64,000 bases of DNA from Rufibacter immobilis (GTDB lineage: Bacteria > Bacteroidota > Bacteroidia > Cytophagales > Hymenobacteraceae): positions 1 through 64,000 of the forward strand of contig NZ_RJJE01000009.1 in the NCBI RefSeq assembly GCF_003721565.1, in the 5' to 3' direction. A program made the translations under genes and the position numbers. Of this stretch, positions 26,501 to 34,920 are shown piece by piece (the stretch's first letter is position 1; every line of letters begins with the position of its first letter). The notes below the pieces were generated by a model, which did no database searches, was not told the DNA's origin, and saw nothing but the letters and a program-made list of their open reading frames with translations.

Positions 26501-27272
26501 ACTGCGTGAGCAACATGATAAGCCGAAGCAGCGGCAACCCCAGCAACACGGTCCATAAAGCAGCTACGCGGTGCCCGGTGCCTTGCAGTCTTCTGTAGAA
26601 AGTAAACAGGAACAGCCCCGCCGCCACTACCGCCAGGAGATAAAGCGCCATGGTCAGGACTCCGGCGTTAAGCCACTGGCCCGTATCCTGCACCCACATA
26701 GAAAAGAGATAGACGCCCCGCGGACCATGAATTGGAATGGCTTTGGCGCTGCGCTCCAATTGGATAGAGGCTGTCCGGTCTTCAAAGATCTCAGCTGAAA
26801 GCCCGCTCCGCAGGTAGACATTACTGATCCCGTACCGTATTTCCAGCGGAATGACGGCCAGCAAGGTATAGACTGGGTTGGGCTGGTACCTGAGCACCAG
26901 AAACCGGCCAAACCGATTCTCAACCACCTGCTGGTTTTTCTGGATAACTCTGGGATCTATTTCCGGCCGAAGCGAATGGTCTGACCAGAAGACAAGCTGA
27001 TTTTGCTTGTAAAGAAAGAGAGGGAAGCTTGTTTTGGGCAGATTCCTGGAAAACAGCCCCGATTCGGGCTCCAAGCCTTCGCTAACACTTAGCAGTTCCT
27101 GTTCGGCCTGCAATATCTTCTCCTGCAGGCGCTGTTGCACCTCCTGGGCTATCTGCTTCTCAGGGGCTTCCAGTAAGTCTTTGTGTACACTTACCTGCAA
27201 AAACAAGCCCAGCCCTCCAAAGAAGAGCGCCAGTAACAGGAATAGGAAAGGAAAGGTGTACCTGAACTTCAA
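23574..27272 (-). CDS. Large membrane sensor histidine kinase, NtrY-like
   Basis: The 1232-residue protein begins with a membrane segment (FPFLFLLLALFFGGLGLFLQ), then an extracytoplasmic region, a cluster of membrane helices (about 215-500), a second extracytoplasmic region and two more helices near 740 and 905-935. A HAMP linker follows (RALTVPLQLLTERLKRMSL), then the phospho-acceptor motif RQVAHEIKNPLTPMKLSL. The ATPase domain has the N box LNALQAIP, G1 DNGTGIPEE and G2 GSGIGLAVVKKG. No response regulator is adjacent. The start codon is TTG at 27272, with an in-frame stop just upstream and no alternative ATG. It overlaps the outer-membrane protein gene by four bases, so the two probably act together. 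An interspersed repeat encodes residues about 306-319. Confidence 0.88.
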   Translation of the reverse strand: MKFRYTFPFLFLLLALFFGGLGLFLQVSVHKDLLEAPEKQIAQEVQQRLQEKILQAEQELLSVSEGLEPESGLFSRNLPKTSFPLFLYKQNQLVFWSDHSLRPEIDPRVIQKNQQVVENRFGRFLVLRYQPNPVYTLLAVIPLEIRYGISNVYLRSGLSAEIFEDRTASIQLERSAKAIPIHGPRGVYLFSMWVQDTGQWLNAGVLTMALYLLAVVAAGLFLFTFYRRLQGTGHRVAALWTVLLGLPLLRLIMLLTQFPNAIQELELFSPRVYAAAWWSPSLGDLLLNEICFMLMALQVYRLARSFRLEHLFFKTPQKQHWACVVIGAFITVLIIGWYEMYRSLVVNSQPNLDITQSIQFGLPKLLLYLVVVLHTLALSWILRLLLNCLPLTANGKVPFAYAWIIVLVVALGWAFWRDAPSGNWIVLFASATLIGWEQIHRRLGYRAGVYSSIFLLNIVSASLGAAALYDLYSVQLRADKQRVAAQLLKDRDDLTEYLLAQAAEGISQDPLVQHELSSPWVNLNLVKQKIRRHHLRNITENYAVTVRLFDVNGVSFQRQDSLPNLEIYAQAWAPKAKSTNQKGQLLVHTETDPSKFTYLQEIKVPVDFLQWVTVVLEVSPKITAPNSVLPELLVERKASQANTIPASSYALWRENRWLKTEGYFEYSQLFSPQLFEAPLLYTQGLSLANYHHLGARSANGTIALVSTRAYGANSWLSNFSFLFLLHTVVLFSLLVLVMLSKGKLIRAITSTFSTKIQLFLNLGVLVPLVLVSLTIGSLVTNSYRQDLIRGYTDQGDFVRQSILTSNWGDELFKGRADSLSRRINRLAMVAQAELNIYSANGELRISSQPTLFEAGVLSTRLNPEAYGLLKEQGLNRVLLEEKAGTLPYSTIYLPLRASPAQEPNGYLAIPFFDSEKELNNKLIQLITTILNIFTVLFLLFVLMSYMATRALTVPLQLLTERLKRMSLTGTNEKLVYKSRDEIGLLVHEYNQMLQKLEESKQDLALKEKEAAWKEMARQVAHEIKNPLTPMKLSLQYLRKAMQEGRGNLQELIEKISNTMITQIDVLSDIATSFSSFTAMPDLKLEVLELNTLIHKATDLHLNPQQQEQVNVQLTEGSVYVRADENQLIRIFNNLLLNALQAIPSSRTPHIQVTQELVSAQWVLVAVKDNGTGIPEEVQPKIFIPNFSTKYSGSGIGLAVVKKGVEAIGGSIWFETQENEGTTFFLKLPVVQP
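26316..26355 (+). repeat. Interspersed repeat inside the kinase gene
   Basis: CTGTTTTTGGGGCGTTTT then GAAAAAAAGGTGCTCTAAACGG retains both arms and the spacing of the family. It encodes part of a loop between membrane helices (residues about 306-319, FRLEHLFFKTPQKQ). It is more diverged than the copy in the neighbouring gene. Confidence 0.6.
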
Positions 27273-27354
27273 ATCTGCTTTTTCCCGAATTTAGCCATAA
27301 TACGGGCAAATTGCCCATAGGTGCCCTAAAAAGTAAAAGATTTGACACTGCGGC

Positions 27355-27393
27355 CTAGTTTAGGCTTATTTTTGAAAAAACGGGCGCTAAACG
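27355..27393 (+). repeat. Interspersed palindromic repeat
   Basis: CTAGTTTAGGCTTATTTTT then GAAAAAACGGGCGCTAAACG. It marks the boundary between the kinase gene and the respiratory operon, within which no copies occur. No separate hairpin terminator for the operon was found nearby. Confidence 0.8.
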
Positions 27394-27454
27394 TAATACA
27401 TGTATTCCCGTCAAATCAATTGACTTTAACAGAATCTGCTTCTGCATTGAAGTC

Positions 27455-27841
27455 TTACTTCCTGTTAAACGTAGGGTCAAAGGAGACGCTCCCAAAGAGA
27501 TAAAGCATTAATACCCGGGCATACCTGAAAAGGGCAGGTGTACACAAGACAATGGTAGCAGCCACCGTTGTAAGGTACACCCAGGTGGGCGGATCATTGG
27601 CCAGAAAATAAAGCGAAATGCCTACTAGAAAGACAATCACCACAGACAAACCGTAGCTCATGTACATAGCCCCCCAGTAGAAACCAAGCTCAAGCTCATA
27701 CCTGAAGCCGCAAACCGGACATTTCTCTGGCATCTGGTCAAACTTACGCAGATTGAACGCAGAATGGGTAAACATTGGTCCTTGATGACAACGCGGACAC
27801 TTTAAAGCAAGTCCGGCTTTCACATGCTCCCAGGCACCCAC
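27455..27841 (-). CDS. DUF983 zinc-ribbon membrane protein
   Basis: The 128-residue protein has two Cys pairs, KCPRCHQGPMF near residue 14 and KCPVCGFRYELELGFYWGAMY near residue 40, followed by two hydrophobic helices. This is the DUF983 pattern, often found beside cytochrome oxidase genes; its function is unknown. It is the last gene of the respiratory operon. It starts with GTG at 27841, overlapping the TAG of the preceding small gene by one base. Confidence 0.85.
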   Translation of the reverse strand: MGAWEHVKAGLALKCPRCHQGPMFTHSAFNLRKFDQMPEKCPVCGFRYELELGFYWGAMYMSYGLSVVIVFLVGISLYFLANDPPTWVYLTTVAATIVLCTPALFRYARVLMLYLFGSVSFDPTFNRK

Positions 27842-28083
27842 TATTTGCGCTTGCTGTATTTATACCAGAAGAAGCCCACGCAACCGGCAATCACGTACGG
27901 GATAGCCATTAGGTATAAAATTCCTTTGTTTAAGCCATTGGCTATACTGTCTCCATCCTGGTTGCTAGAGGATTCAACAGAAGCAGTACACATGGCGCAC
28001 TGCGCCTGCGCAGATGGGCTCTGTAGCGTTAAACAAAACACTAAGAACAAACCGCTTACCCAAAAAGAAATTTTGCTTTTCAT
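27841..28083 (-). CDS. Small secreted/membrane CxxC protein of the oxidase operon
   Basis: This 80-residue protein has a signal peptide (MKSKISFWVSGLFLVFCL...QAQ), then the motif CAMCTASVESS directly after cleavage, and one C-terminal membrane helix (GILYLMAIPYVIAGCVGFFWY) with a basic tail. The Cys pair would face the periplasm. I recall similar small proteins in the oxidase clusters of other Bacteroidota, but no named family. A role in copper or redox assembly of the oxidase is inference from place and motif. It overlaps the DUF983 gene by one base. Confidence 0.75.
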   Translation of the reverse strand: MKSKISFWVSGLFLVFCLTLQSPSAQAQCAMCTASVESSSNQDGDSIANGLNKGILYLMAIPYVIAGCVGFFWYKYSKRK

Positions 28084-28135
28084 ATCACTTACCCTCTTTT
28101 ATCTCTTCTTTGAACATTTACTCAGGGGCAAAGTT

Positions 28136-28684
28136 TCAAGAGTAGTACGGTGAAATCATTAAATATACCACTACACCAGTTACCGCCACATACAACCAAA
28201 GCGGAAACGTCCATCTGGAGATTCTGCGGTGGCGTACGTATTGCTCAGAAATGGCAAAGTACACAGACAACAGTACTAACGGAACGATAGCTGCCGCCAG
28301 AATGATATGTGTGATTAGGATAAAGTAGTACAGTGTCTTGATTGCCCCCTCTCCACCAAAGGCAGTGGGCGCCGCCTGGTAGTGGTAGGTAACATAAGAA
28401 ATCAAGAAGAAGGACGATAAAACAAACGCCGTTACCATGGCAAAACGATGCAATCTACGGTTCTGCCGTTTTATCTGATAATAGCCAATCACTAACGCTA
28501 TAGCGGTTAACGAATTAAGCACCGCATGCAGCTTGGGCAAAAAAGAAACATCTAAATCGCCTAATTTTCCTGTCTGTGGCATAAATAAAAGAAGTGCCAC
28601 TACCAGCGGCACAACCACAGAAAGAATGGCGATCAGGATTAGATAACGGGTATCGTTTGGGTTACTCAGTTTATTACTTTCCAT
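28136..28684 (-). CDS. DUF420 membrane protein
   Basis: From the ATG at 28684 the product has 182 residues and about five membrane helices. Conserved features of DUF420 include LPKLHAVLNSLTAIALVIGY with its His, and HIILAAAIVPLVLLSVYFA. DUF420 proteins accompany cytochrome oxidases and are thought to help their assembly. Ten extra residues in the longer frame overlap the SCO gene and are less likely. The start overlaps the SCO gene by 11 bp. Confidence 0.85.
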   Translation of the reverse strand: MESNKLSNPNDTRYLILIAILSVVVPLVVALLLFMPQTGKLGDLDVSFLPKLHAVLNSLTAIALVIGYYQIKRQNRRLHRFAMVTAFVLSSFFLISYVTYHYQAAPTAFGGEGAIKTLYYFILITHIILAAAIVPLVLLSVYFAISEQYVRHRRISRWTFPLWLYVAVTGVVVYLMISPYYS

Positions 28685-29354
28685 TTGGGATGGTAGACTC
28701 AGAGAGAAGAACATTAATCTCGGTAATCATACGGTCAACATCAGCGGCATCTGTACCGTCATAGATACCCCTTACCTGTTTTAGTTGATCTACCAATATC
28801 AAACGGCCGCTGTTTAATGGCGCCGAGGCATTAGGTAGAGCACTTTCTTTTGAAGACAGCAGATAATCTTGCTCAGCAATCTGTAGAATCTGAGCCGAAG
28901 AACCGGTTAGAAAAAACCATTTAGCAGGATTGGCGCGTGTACCTTTCGCGTATTGTTTCAGAAAAGAAACATTGTCAGCATCTGAAGAAGCAAGAAAAGA
29001 TAGAATATACACGTCTGGCTGCAGCCTGAACGCGTCCTGTACTCTTCCTAGTTGAATGTTTACCTGTTTGCAGGTATTCTGGCAGGAAGAGTCAGAGAAA
29101 CTGGCAATGTAGATTTTGCCTTGCAGATCCTTCTGGGAGAAGGAAGGGTTCTTCAGGGAGGTTAACTGAAAGTCGGGGACTTTATGATAAACAGTATCAT
29201 AACGCCATTGACCGTCTACCATGGTAGAATCTACAGTAGCCGGAAAATAAGTTCGGAGTGAAAATTTATTCACTCCGAACATTTTTAAGAATAAAAACAC
29301 TAGTACGGGTACTAACAAGAGAGTACCCAGTACCAGAGCTTTTTTTGGATTCAT
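28674..29354 (-). CDS. SCO1/SenC family copper chaperone
   Basis: The 226-residue protein is anchored by an N-terminal helix (KALVLGTLLLVPVLVFLFL) and has a thioredoxin-like domain. The copper-binding CxxxC motif is in DSSCQNTCKQVN near residue 92. It probably loads the CuA centre of oxidase subunit II, encoded upstream in the same operon. It shares one base with the subunit IV gene and overlaps the DUF420 gene. Confidence 0.88.
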   Translation of the reverse strand: MNPKKALVLGTLLLVPVLVFLFLKMFGVNKFSLRTYFPATVDSTMVDGQWRYDTVYHKVPDFQLTSLKNPSFSQKDLQGKIYIASFSDSSCQNTCKQVNIQLGRVQDAFRLQPDVYILSFLASSDADNVSFLKQYAKGTRANPAKWFFLTGSSAQILQIAEQDYLLSSKESALPNASAPLNSGRLILVDQLKQVRGIYDGTDAADVDRMITEINVLLSESTIPNGK

Positions 29355-29701
29355 TAGTTAAAGTAATTGAATACAGACTCTCCGTAGAAAGTACCTTCTA
29401 CCAGCAAGGCTACCAGTAACCAAACCAATAATACAGTAGGAACCAATACAGCCCAGATAAGGCCTTTGGTCTCATGCTTCAAGTGCATGAATTCACCTAC
29501 AATGTAGAACGCTTTAACCAACGTCAATCCAATGAAGATCGCGTTCCGCAGAGTGCCCGCGTCCATCATGAATGCGAACGCAAATTCAACAGCGGTAAGG
29601 GCGCAGAGGATAAAGAATGTTTTCCAGATTACTTTAGTCTGTGCTTTAGGGATGTTCCCTGTTTGCTCAAACTCGTCAGCATGATGTGAATGCGATGCCA
29701 T
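29354..29701 (-). CDS. Cytochrome c oxidase subunit IV
   Basis: A 115-residue protein with three membrane helices and the family pattern KAFYIVGEFMHLKHETKGL in the loop between helices 2 and 3. The N-terminus is His-rich (MASHSHHADEFE). It belongs to the small prokaryotic subunit IV family and follows the two subunit III genes. Confidence 0.87.
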   Translation of the reverse strand: MASHSHHADEFEQTGNIPKAQTKVIWKTFFILCALTAVEFAFAFMMDAGTLRNAIFIGLTLVKAFYIVGEFMHLKHETKGLIWAVLVPTVLLVWLLVALLVEGTFYGESVFNYFN

Positions 29702-29728
29702 ATCTATACAGTTTTATCAATTCAACAA

Positions 29729-30475
29729 TTACACCAGATAGAAGAAGGTAAACACAAATACCCACACCAAGTCTACAAAGTGCCAGTACAAACCTACTTT
29801 TTCTACCATCTCATAGTGTCCTCTTCTGTGGTAAACTCCATTTACGGTGTTAATGAAGATCATGATCAGCAAAACCACACCACTGAGTACGTGGGTACCG
29901 TGGAAACCGGTAATGAAGAAGAACAGGTCAGCAAACAAAGGCGGCCCGTACTGGTTCACGATCAGGTTAGCTCCATGGATAACACTTCCGTCGGCCAATT
30001 TCATGCCTTCATCCGTCCCAGCGATAAAGTGAGTCCACTCCCATGCCTGGCAACCCAAGAACATTCCCCCGAAAAGGATGGTCCACAACAACCACTTCTG
30101 AACATCATTTTTATCCATTCTATGTCCAGCTTCTACCGCCAAAACCATGGTAACTGATGAAAGGATGAGAATCATAGTCATCAAGGCCACAAACGCGAGC
30201 GGCCAGTCTACACCATGGAAGAAAGGGAAAGCATTGAACACTTTCTCAGGAATGGGCCACCATTCAGTAGAGAAAGTAAACGCTTCTGGAGTACCTTCAT
30301 AAGCTTGATGACGATGACGAGCCAGACCATACGTTGTCAGGAAAGCACCAAAGGTGAAGGCATCTGACAAAAGGAAAAACCACATCATCAGTTTGCCATA
30401 ACTCGCCTTGAATGGCTCGTTTCCTCCATCCCAAGTGCCAGTATTAGGCTGCTCAAAGGTTGTTGTTTGCGACAT
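29729..30475 (-). CDS. Cytochrome c oxidase subunit III
   Basis: The 248-residue protein has the heme-copper oxidase subunit III helices, with FFFITGFHGTHVLSGVVLLI and the C-terminal YWHFVDLVWVFVFTFFYLV, both hallmarks of the family. It follows a shorter subunit III paralogue by 16 bp. Two subunit III genes in a row are usual in Bacteroidota oxidase operons. Confidence 0.92.
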   Translation of the reverse strand: MSQTTTFEQPNTGTWDGGNEPFKASYGKLMMWFFLLSDAFTFGAFLTTYGLARHRHQAYEGTPEAFTFSTEWWPIPEKVFNAFPFFHGVDWPLAFVALMTMILILSSVTMVLAVEAGHRMDKNDVQKWLLWTILFGGMFLGCQAWEWTHFIAGTDEGMKLADGSVIHGANLIVNQYGPPLFADLFFFITGFHGTHVLSGVVLLIMIFINTVNGVYHRRGHYEMVEKVGLYWHFVDLVWVFVFTFFYLV

Positions 30476-30491
30476 ATGTGTTAGAGAATTA

Positions 30492-31067
30492 TTAATGGTT
30501 CAAAACTAGAAATACGTATAAGTAAATCCAAAGGGCGCCCAGGAAGTGCCAGTAAATGGTGCACAGCTCAATGCGGTTCAGGTTTCTGGAATGTACTTTA
30601 TACTTAAGCGCCGAAATTACTACAATAATTAGAAAAACTAACCCCGTAACCAGGTGAAATGCGTGTACACCGGTTAAGACGTACAGAAATGAGCCAGATG
30701 GATTAGCGGTGCTCCCCCCAAAGAAAACGTTATTTTTCACCAACTCTACCCAACCTTGCCATTGCCCAATTAAGAAAGCCACACCAGCCACAATGGTTAA
30801 GGCTAAAGCAAGTTTCAGGTTCTTGAGGTTATCTTTTTTGGCAGAAACATAGGCCCACTGCATAAATATACTGCTCAGCACCAACACAAGCGTGTTGATA
30901 ATCAAGATGGAAGGGAGATCAAACTCAAGCCAGTTCCCTTCTTCCCGCCGTACTATGTAAGCACTGGTAAAGGCAGCAAACATCATGATGATGCTCACAA
31001 TCAAAAGCCAGAGCATAAACTTTAACGGATTTACCCGCCGTTGCTCAATTTGAATTTCAGTATTCAT
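30492..31067 (-). CDS. Cytochrome c oxidase subunit III, short paralogue
   Basis: A 191-residue subunit III-like membrane protein (GSFLYVLTGVHAFHLVTGLV, YWHFLGALWIYLYVFLVLNH). It lacks the longer insert of the next gene. Whether one or both enter the same oxidase complex cannot be told from sequence. Confidence 0.88.
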   Translation of the reverse strand: MNTEIQIEQRRVNPLKFMLWLLIVSIIMMFAAFTSAYIVRREEGNWLEFDLPSILIINTLVLVLSSIFMQWAYVSAKKDNLKNLKLALALTIVAGVAFLIGQWQGWVELVKNNVFFGGSTANPSGSFLYVLTGVHAFHLVTGLVFLIIVVISALKYKVHSRNLNRIELCTIYWHFLGALWIYLYVFLVLNH

Positions 31068-31082
31068 TGTATAGTTACTCCT

Positions 31083-31979
31083 TTAAAGCTTATCTACCAC
31101 AAAAGCTATCTGCACAATTGGCAAGTACAGAAAAGAGCCAAACATAATGTTCATGGCGGCTCTCTTAGAGCAAGTAAGCATGAGATAGAACGTCTGCATT
31201 AAAAATAAAACCCCACATACCACTGCAATAAAAGCAGAGGTTTTCCCAGCCATCCCAAATTGCAAAGGCAAAAGCCCCAACGGAATCAGCAGTAACGTAT
31301 AGATCATTATCTGAATAGCTGTCTTCAGATTTTTACCTCCCGCCATAGGTAGCATCTTGAACCCAGCTTTCTTGTAGTCATCATCCAATACCCAGGCAAT
31401 GGCCCAAAAGTGAGGGAACTGCCAAATAAATTGAATCCCGAAAAGAATCCATCCTTCCACTCCCAGATATCCGGTTCCGGCAACCCAGCCAATCAAAGGC
31501 GGTAAGGCCCCTGGAATAGCTCCTACAAACACACATATAGGCGACAACCTCTTTAAAGGAGTATAAAAGAACCCATACAGGAGCAGAGACAGAAATGACA
31601 AAGCCGCAGCTAGCCAGTTAAAGTAGAAGCCTAGTAAGCTTACACCAGCAATACAAAGAACAATGGAATAAACAGCAGCTTCCTTAACAGAAATAACTCC
31701 GGTAGGTAACGGACGTTTAGCGGTTCGTTTCATCATCTTATCGAGGTCCTTTTCAAGAATCTGATTGATGATATTGGCGGAACCTGTTACCAACAAACCG
31801 CCCAGAATAACCAAAGTGGTATTGAGCCAGTCTGCATCAGGACGACCTAGTAAATAACCAATCGCACTAGAGAAAGCTACCGTGGCCGAAAGCCTGAATT
31901 TTAAAAGTTGAAAATACGCGGATGCTTTACTCATGGCCGATGATGTCTGGGCACTTGATGTTACGTCTTGTACGTACAT
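31083..31979 (-). CDS. ctaB: Protoheme IX farnesyltransferase (heme O synthase)
   Basis: CtaB/CyoE adds a farnesyl group to heme B to form heme O. The 298-residue membrane protein has the prenyltransferase Asp motif in NIINQILEKDLDKMMKRTAKRPLPTG and the second in WVLDDDYKKAGFKMLP. It lies directly downstream of heme A synthase, so both heme A maturation steps are in the operon. Confidence 0.95.
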   Translation of the reverse strand: MYVQDVTSSAQTSSAMSKASAYFQLLKFRLSATVAFSSAIGYLLGRPDADWLNTTLVILGGLLVTGSANIINQILEKDLDKMMKRTAKRPLPTGVISVKEAAVYSIVLCIAGVSLLGFYFNWLAAALSFLSLLLYGFFYTPLKRLSPICVFVGAIPGALPPLIGWVAGTGYLGVEGWILFGIQFIWQFPHFWAIAWVLDDDYKKAGFKMLPMAGGKNLKTAIQIMIYTLLLIPLGLLPLQFGMAGKTSAFIAVVCGVLFLMQTFYLMLTCSKRAAMNIMFGSFLYLPIVQIAFVVDKL

Positions 31980-31987
31980 AAACGTGA

Positions 31988-33064
31988 TTATGCCACCAAT
32001 TCGGGTGAAGGATAAGTAGGTTTCTGTGTGTAAATATAACGAATGAGCAGCAAGAACTGCAGCCCGAACATAAGTGTCCCGAGTAACAAATGAAGTGGTT
32101 GCGCAAAAGCTGGCAAGGCAAAATAAGCTAAGATCATACCTAGTACTATCTCAGCAAACATCACCAATAGAATAGCCACAACCACTTTAATTAAGTATGA
32201 ATTGCCTAGTCTTCTGATTACAAAGTATAACCCAATGTGCAACAGCACCAACAGAATAGAGAAAGAGCGATGTACCAAAAAGGAAGATCCTAACTGTTCA
32301 ATCCAAGTTTCTCTTCCTGTATTGTTTAAAGAGGAGGCAACTAGGTCTACTTGTTCTCTCACTTGCGTACCAAGTATCACCTGCACAAAAGTGAAAACAA
32401 GAACAGTAACAAGCAGAACTTTTACTTTAGCAGATGGCTGTGATTGATCTTGGTAGAAAAGTCCCCTTTGCACCCTAACAACAATGTAAATCAGGAGGGC
32501 CAATAACACCAAGGCCAAAGCCATATGCAGGGTCACCATCTCAGGAAGTAAATTGGTTGAAACAACCAAAGAACCCAACCATCCTTGGAAAGCGACCACA
32601 ATAAAAGAAGCAACCGCTCCCCAGAAAACTTTTGGATCTGACTTGAAGAAAGGAAATGAGTAAATAACTGTTAAGAAGATCAAAAACCCGATCACTACTC
32701 CTACCAATCTATTCACATATTCAATCCAGGTCTTTGTCACATTGAATTCCGTTTCTATGTACTGAGACGGATGAGCAAAAATCTCCTGAGCGACTTTCGT
32801 AAAGCCAATACTTTGAAGAACTTTCCCAACTCGCTCATTCTTCTGAATACGTTTCTCTTTGTAAACTTCCAGATAGTTTATTGGCAACTCCTCTAAACTA
32901 GTGGGGGGGACCCACGAACCAAAGCACTTAGGCCAGTCTGGACAACCCATTCCGGAACCAGTACTACGGACGATCCCCCCTACTAAGATTAAAATGTATA
33001 CAGAAGCAATGGTAAGTACTCCTATACTCCTAAACCTTTTACTACTAAAAGATTTATCTCTCAT
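31988..33064 (-). CDS. ctaA: Heme A synthase, COX15/CtaA family
   Basis: This 358-residue membrane protein oxidises the methyl group of heme O to give heme A. It begins with the family motif LILVGGIVRSTGSGMGCPDWPKCFG and has eight predicted helices with conserved His residues (TLHMALAL, LVHRSFSILLVLLHIGLY, QPLHLLLG). It lies 4 bp after the subunit I gene. Confidence 0.93.
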   Translation of the reverse strand: MRDKSFSSKRFRSIGVLTIASVYILILVGGIVRSTGSGMGCPDWPKCFGSWVPPTSLEELPINYLEVYKEKRIQKNERVGKVLQSIGFTKVAQEIFAHPSQYIETEFNVTKTWIEYVNRLVGVVIGFLIFLTVIYSFPFFKSDPKVFWGAVASFIVVAFQGWLGSLVVSTNLLPEMVTLHMALALVLLALLIYIVVRVQRGLFYQDQSQPSAKVKVLLVTVLVFTFVQVILGTQVREQVDLVASSLNNTGRETWIEQLGSSFLVHRSFSILLVLLHIGLYFVIRRLGNSYLIKVVVAILLVMFAEIVLGMILAYFALPAFAQPLHLLLGTLMFGLQFLLLIRYIYTQKPTYPSPELVA

Positions 33065-33067
33065 TCT

Positions 33068-34897
33068 TTATTCAAAATCTCTTTCATGAGGCAGGTTGGA
33101 AGACTGCGTCTGAGAGAATGGTACGTTTTGCGGAATAAAATCTTGTGGAGCACCTGGCTTGCTATAGTCATACGGCCATCTGTAAACCACAGGAAGCGGA
33201 CCTGGCCAGTTTCCGTGACCTGGATTCACTGGAGTAGTCCACTCCAATGTGTTAGACTTCCAAGGGTTCTCAGTAGCTCTTCTACCTCTGAAAATGCTAT
33301 AGATGAAGTTGAACAGGAAGAAGAATTGAGCAAAAAATGCAACAATAGCCGCTACAGTGATGAAGGTATTCATGTCCATGAATTTGTTGAAAGTGTCAAA
33401 TCCAGTCCATGTATAGTATCTCCTAGGGAAACCTGCTATACCAATATAGTGCATTGGCATAAAGATCAGGTAAACACCCGCAAAGGTAATCCAGAAGTGC
33501 AGGTAGCCTAACTTATCATCCATCATGCGCCCGAACATCTTTGGGAACCAGTGGTAAACTCCAGCGAACATTCCAAAGAAAGCTGCACTACCCATTACTA
33601 AGTGGAAGTGAGCCACTACGAAATAAGTATCATGTAATTGGATATCTAGAGCCGAGTTACCTAAGATGATACCCGTTACCCCTCCAGAGATAAATAATGA
33701 CACGAAAGCAATGGAGAAAAGCATGGCTGGAGTAAAGTTGATATTACCTCTCCAGATGGTTGCAATCCAGTTGAATACTTTAACCGCCGAAGGAACCGCG
33801 ATAATCAACGTTAGGAACATGAACACTGATCCTAAGAAAGGATTCATCCCAGACACGAACATGTGGTGCGCCCATACAATGAAAGAAAGCAGAGAGATGC
33901 CCAACATTGAACCAATCATCGCACGATAACCGAAGATAGGCTTACGCGAATTGGTAGCAATAATTTCAGATACAATACCAAAAGTAGGTAGGATCACAAT
34001 ATATACTTCTGGGTGACCCAGGAACCAGAACAAGTGCTGGAATAAAACTGGGCTACCACCGGTATGGGATAAAGCCTCTCCAGCTACATAGATGTCTGAA
34101 AGGAAGAAGCTGGTACCGAAAGAGCGGTCAAAGATCAACAACAAAGCGGCTGACAATAAAACCGGGAAAGCCAAAAGACCAAGAATAGCCGTCAGGAAGA
34201 ATGCCCAGATAGTCAAAGGAAGCTTAGCCATGGATAAGCCACGTGTACGCATGTTGATCACAGTAGAAATATAGTTCACACCACCCAGCAACTGGGAAAC
34301 AATGAACAACGCCATACTAATCAACCACATAGTCATACCCGTACCAGAACCAGCAATTGCTTGCGGAAGGGCACTTAGCGGAGGATAAATGGTCCATCCC
34401 CCTGCCGCAGGACCTGTCTCCAGAAAGATGGAGTAGAACATAATCACACTGGCTAAGAAGAAGAACCAGAAAGACAACATGTTCATAAAGCCAGAGGCCA
34501 TATCACGGGCACCAATCTGCAGCGGAATCAAGAAGTTACTGAAAGTACCACTCAAACCGGCTGTAAGCACGAAGAATACCATGATGGTTCCGTGCATGGT
34601 TACTAACGCCAAGTAAAACTCTGGATTTAGTTTTCCTCCATCTACCCATTTCCCTAAAAGAGGCTCAAGGAAGGTAAAAGTAGCTTCAGGGAAACCTAAT
34701 TGAAGTCTGAAAAGGCTGGAAAATGTTCCTCCAATGATTGCCCAGAACATACCCGCGAACAGGAACTGTTTCGCGATAACTTTATGGTCTTGGCTAAAGA
34801 TGTACTTCTCTATGAAACTTTGATCATGATGGTCGTCATGATGATCATCGTGCCCTACATGCACATCTTTATGTAATGAAATATCTGTGCTAGACAT
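33068..34897 (-). CDS. ctaD: Cytochrome c oxidase subunit I
   Basis: The catalytic subunit of the aa3-type oxidase, 609 residues. CuB and heme ligands are visible: WFLGHPEVYIVILP contains the CuB His and the cross-linked Tyr, WAHHMFVSG the two CuB histidines, and HDTYFVVAHFHLVMG the heme a3 and heme a histidines. The N-terminus is His/Asp-rich (HVGHDDHHDDHHDQ), which may bind metal. It reduces O2 to water and pumps protons in the inner membrane. Confidence 0.97.
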   Translation of the reverse strand: MSSTDISLHKDVHVGHDDHHDDHHDQSFIEKYIFSQDHKVIAKQFLFAGMFWAIIGGTFSSLFRLQLGFPEATFTFLEPLLGKWVDGGKLNPEFYLALVTMHGTIMVFFVLTAGLSGTFSNFLIPLQIGARDMASGFMNMLSFWFFFLASVIMFYSIFLETGPAAGGWTIYPPLSALPQAIAGSGTGMTMWLISMALFIVSQLLGGVNYISTVINMRTRGLSMAKLPLTIWAFFLTAILGLLAFPVLLSAALLLIFDRSFGTSFFLSDIYVAGEALSHTGGSPVLFQHLFWFLGHPEVYIVILPTFGIVSEIIATNSRKPIFGYRAMIGSMLGISLLSFIVWAHHMFVSGMNPFLGSVFMFLTLIIAVPSAVKVFNWIATIWRGNINFTPAMLFSIAFVSLFISGGVTGIILGNSALDIQLHDTYFVVAHFHLVMGSAAFFGMFAGVYHWFPKMFGRMMDDKLGYLHFWITFAGVYLIFMPMHYIGIAGFPRRYYTWTGFDTFNKFMDMNTFITVAAIVAFFAQFFFLFNFIYSIFRGRRATENPWKSNTLEWTTPVNPGHGNWPGPLPVVYRWPYDYSKPGAPQDFIPQNVPFSQTQSSNLPHERDFE

Positions 34898-34920
34898 ACA
34901 ATACTGTTAAAAGATTATAA

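Noticed and set aside
31710-31725. GTTTAGCGG-like match inside ctaB
   Set aside because: It encodes the conserved KRTAKRPLPTG motif of heme O synthases and lacks the second arm, so it is coincidence.
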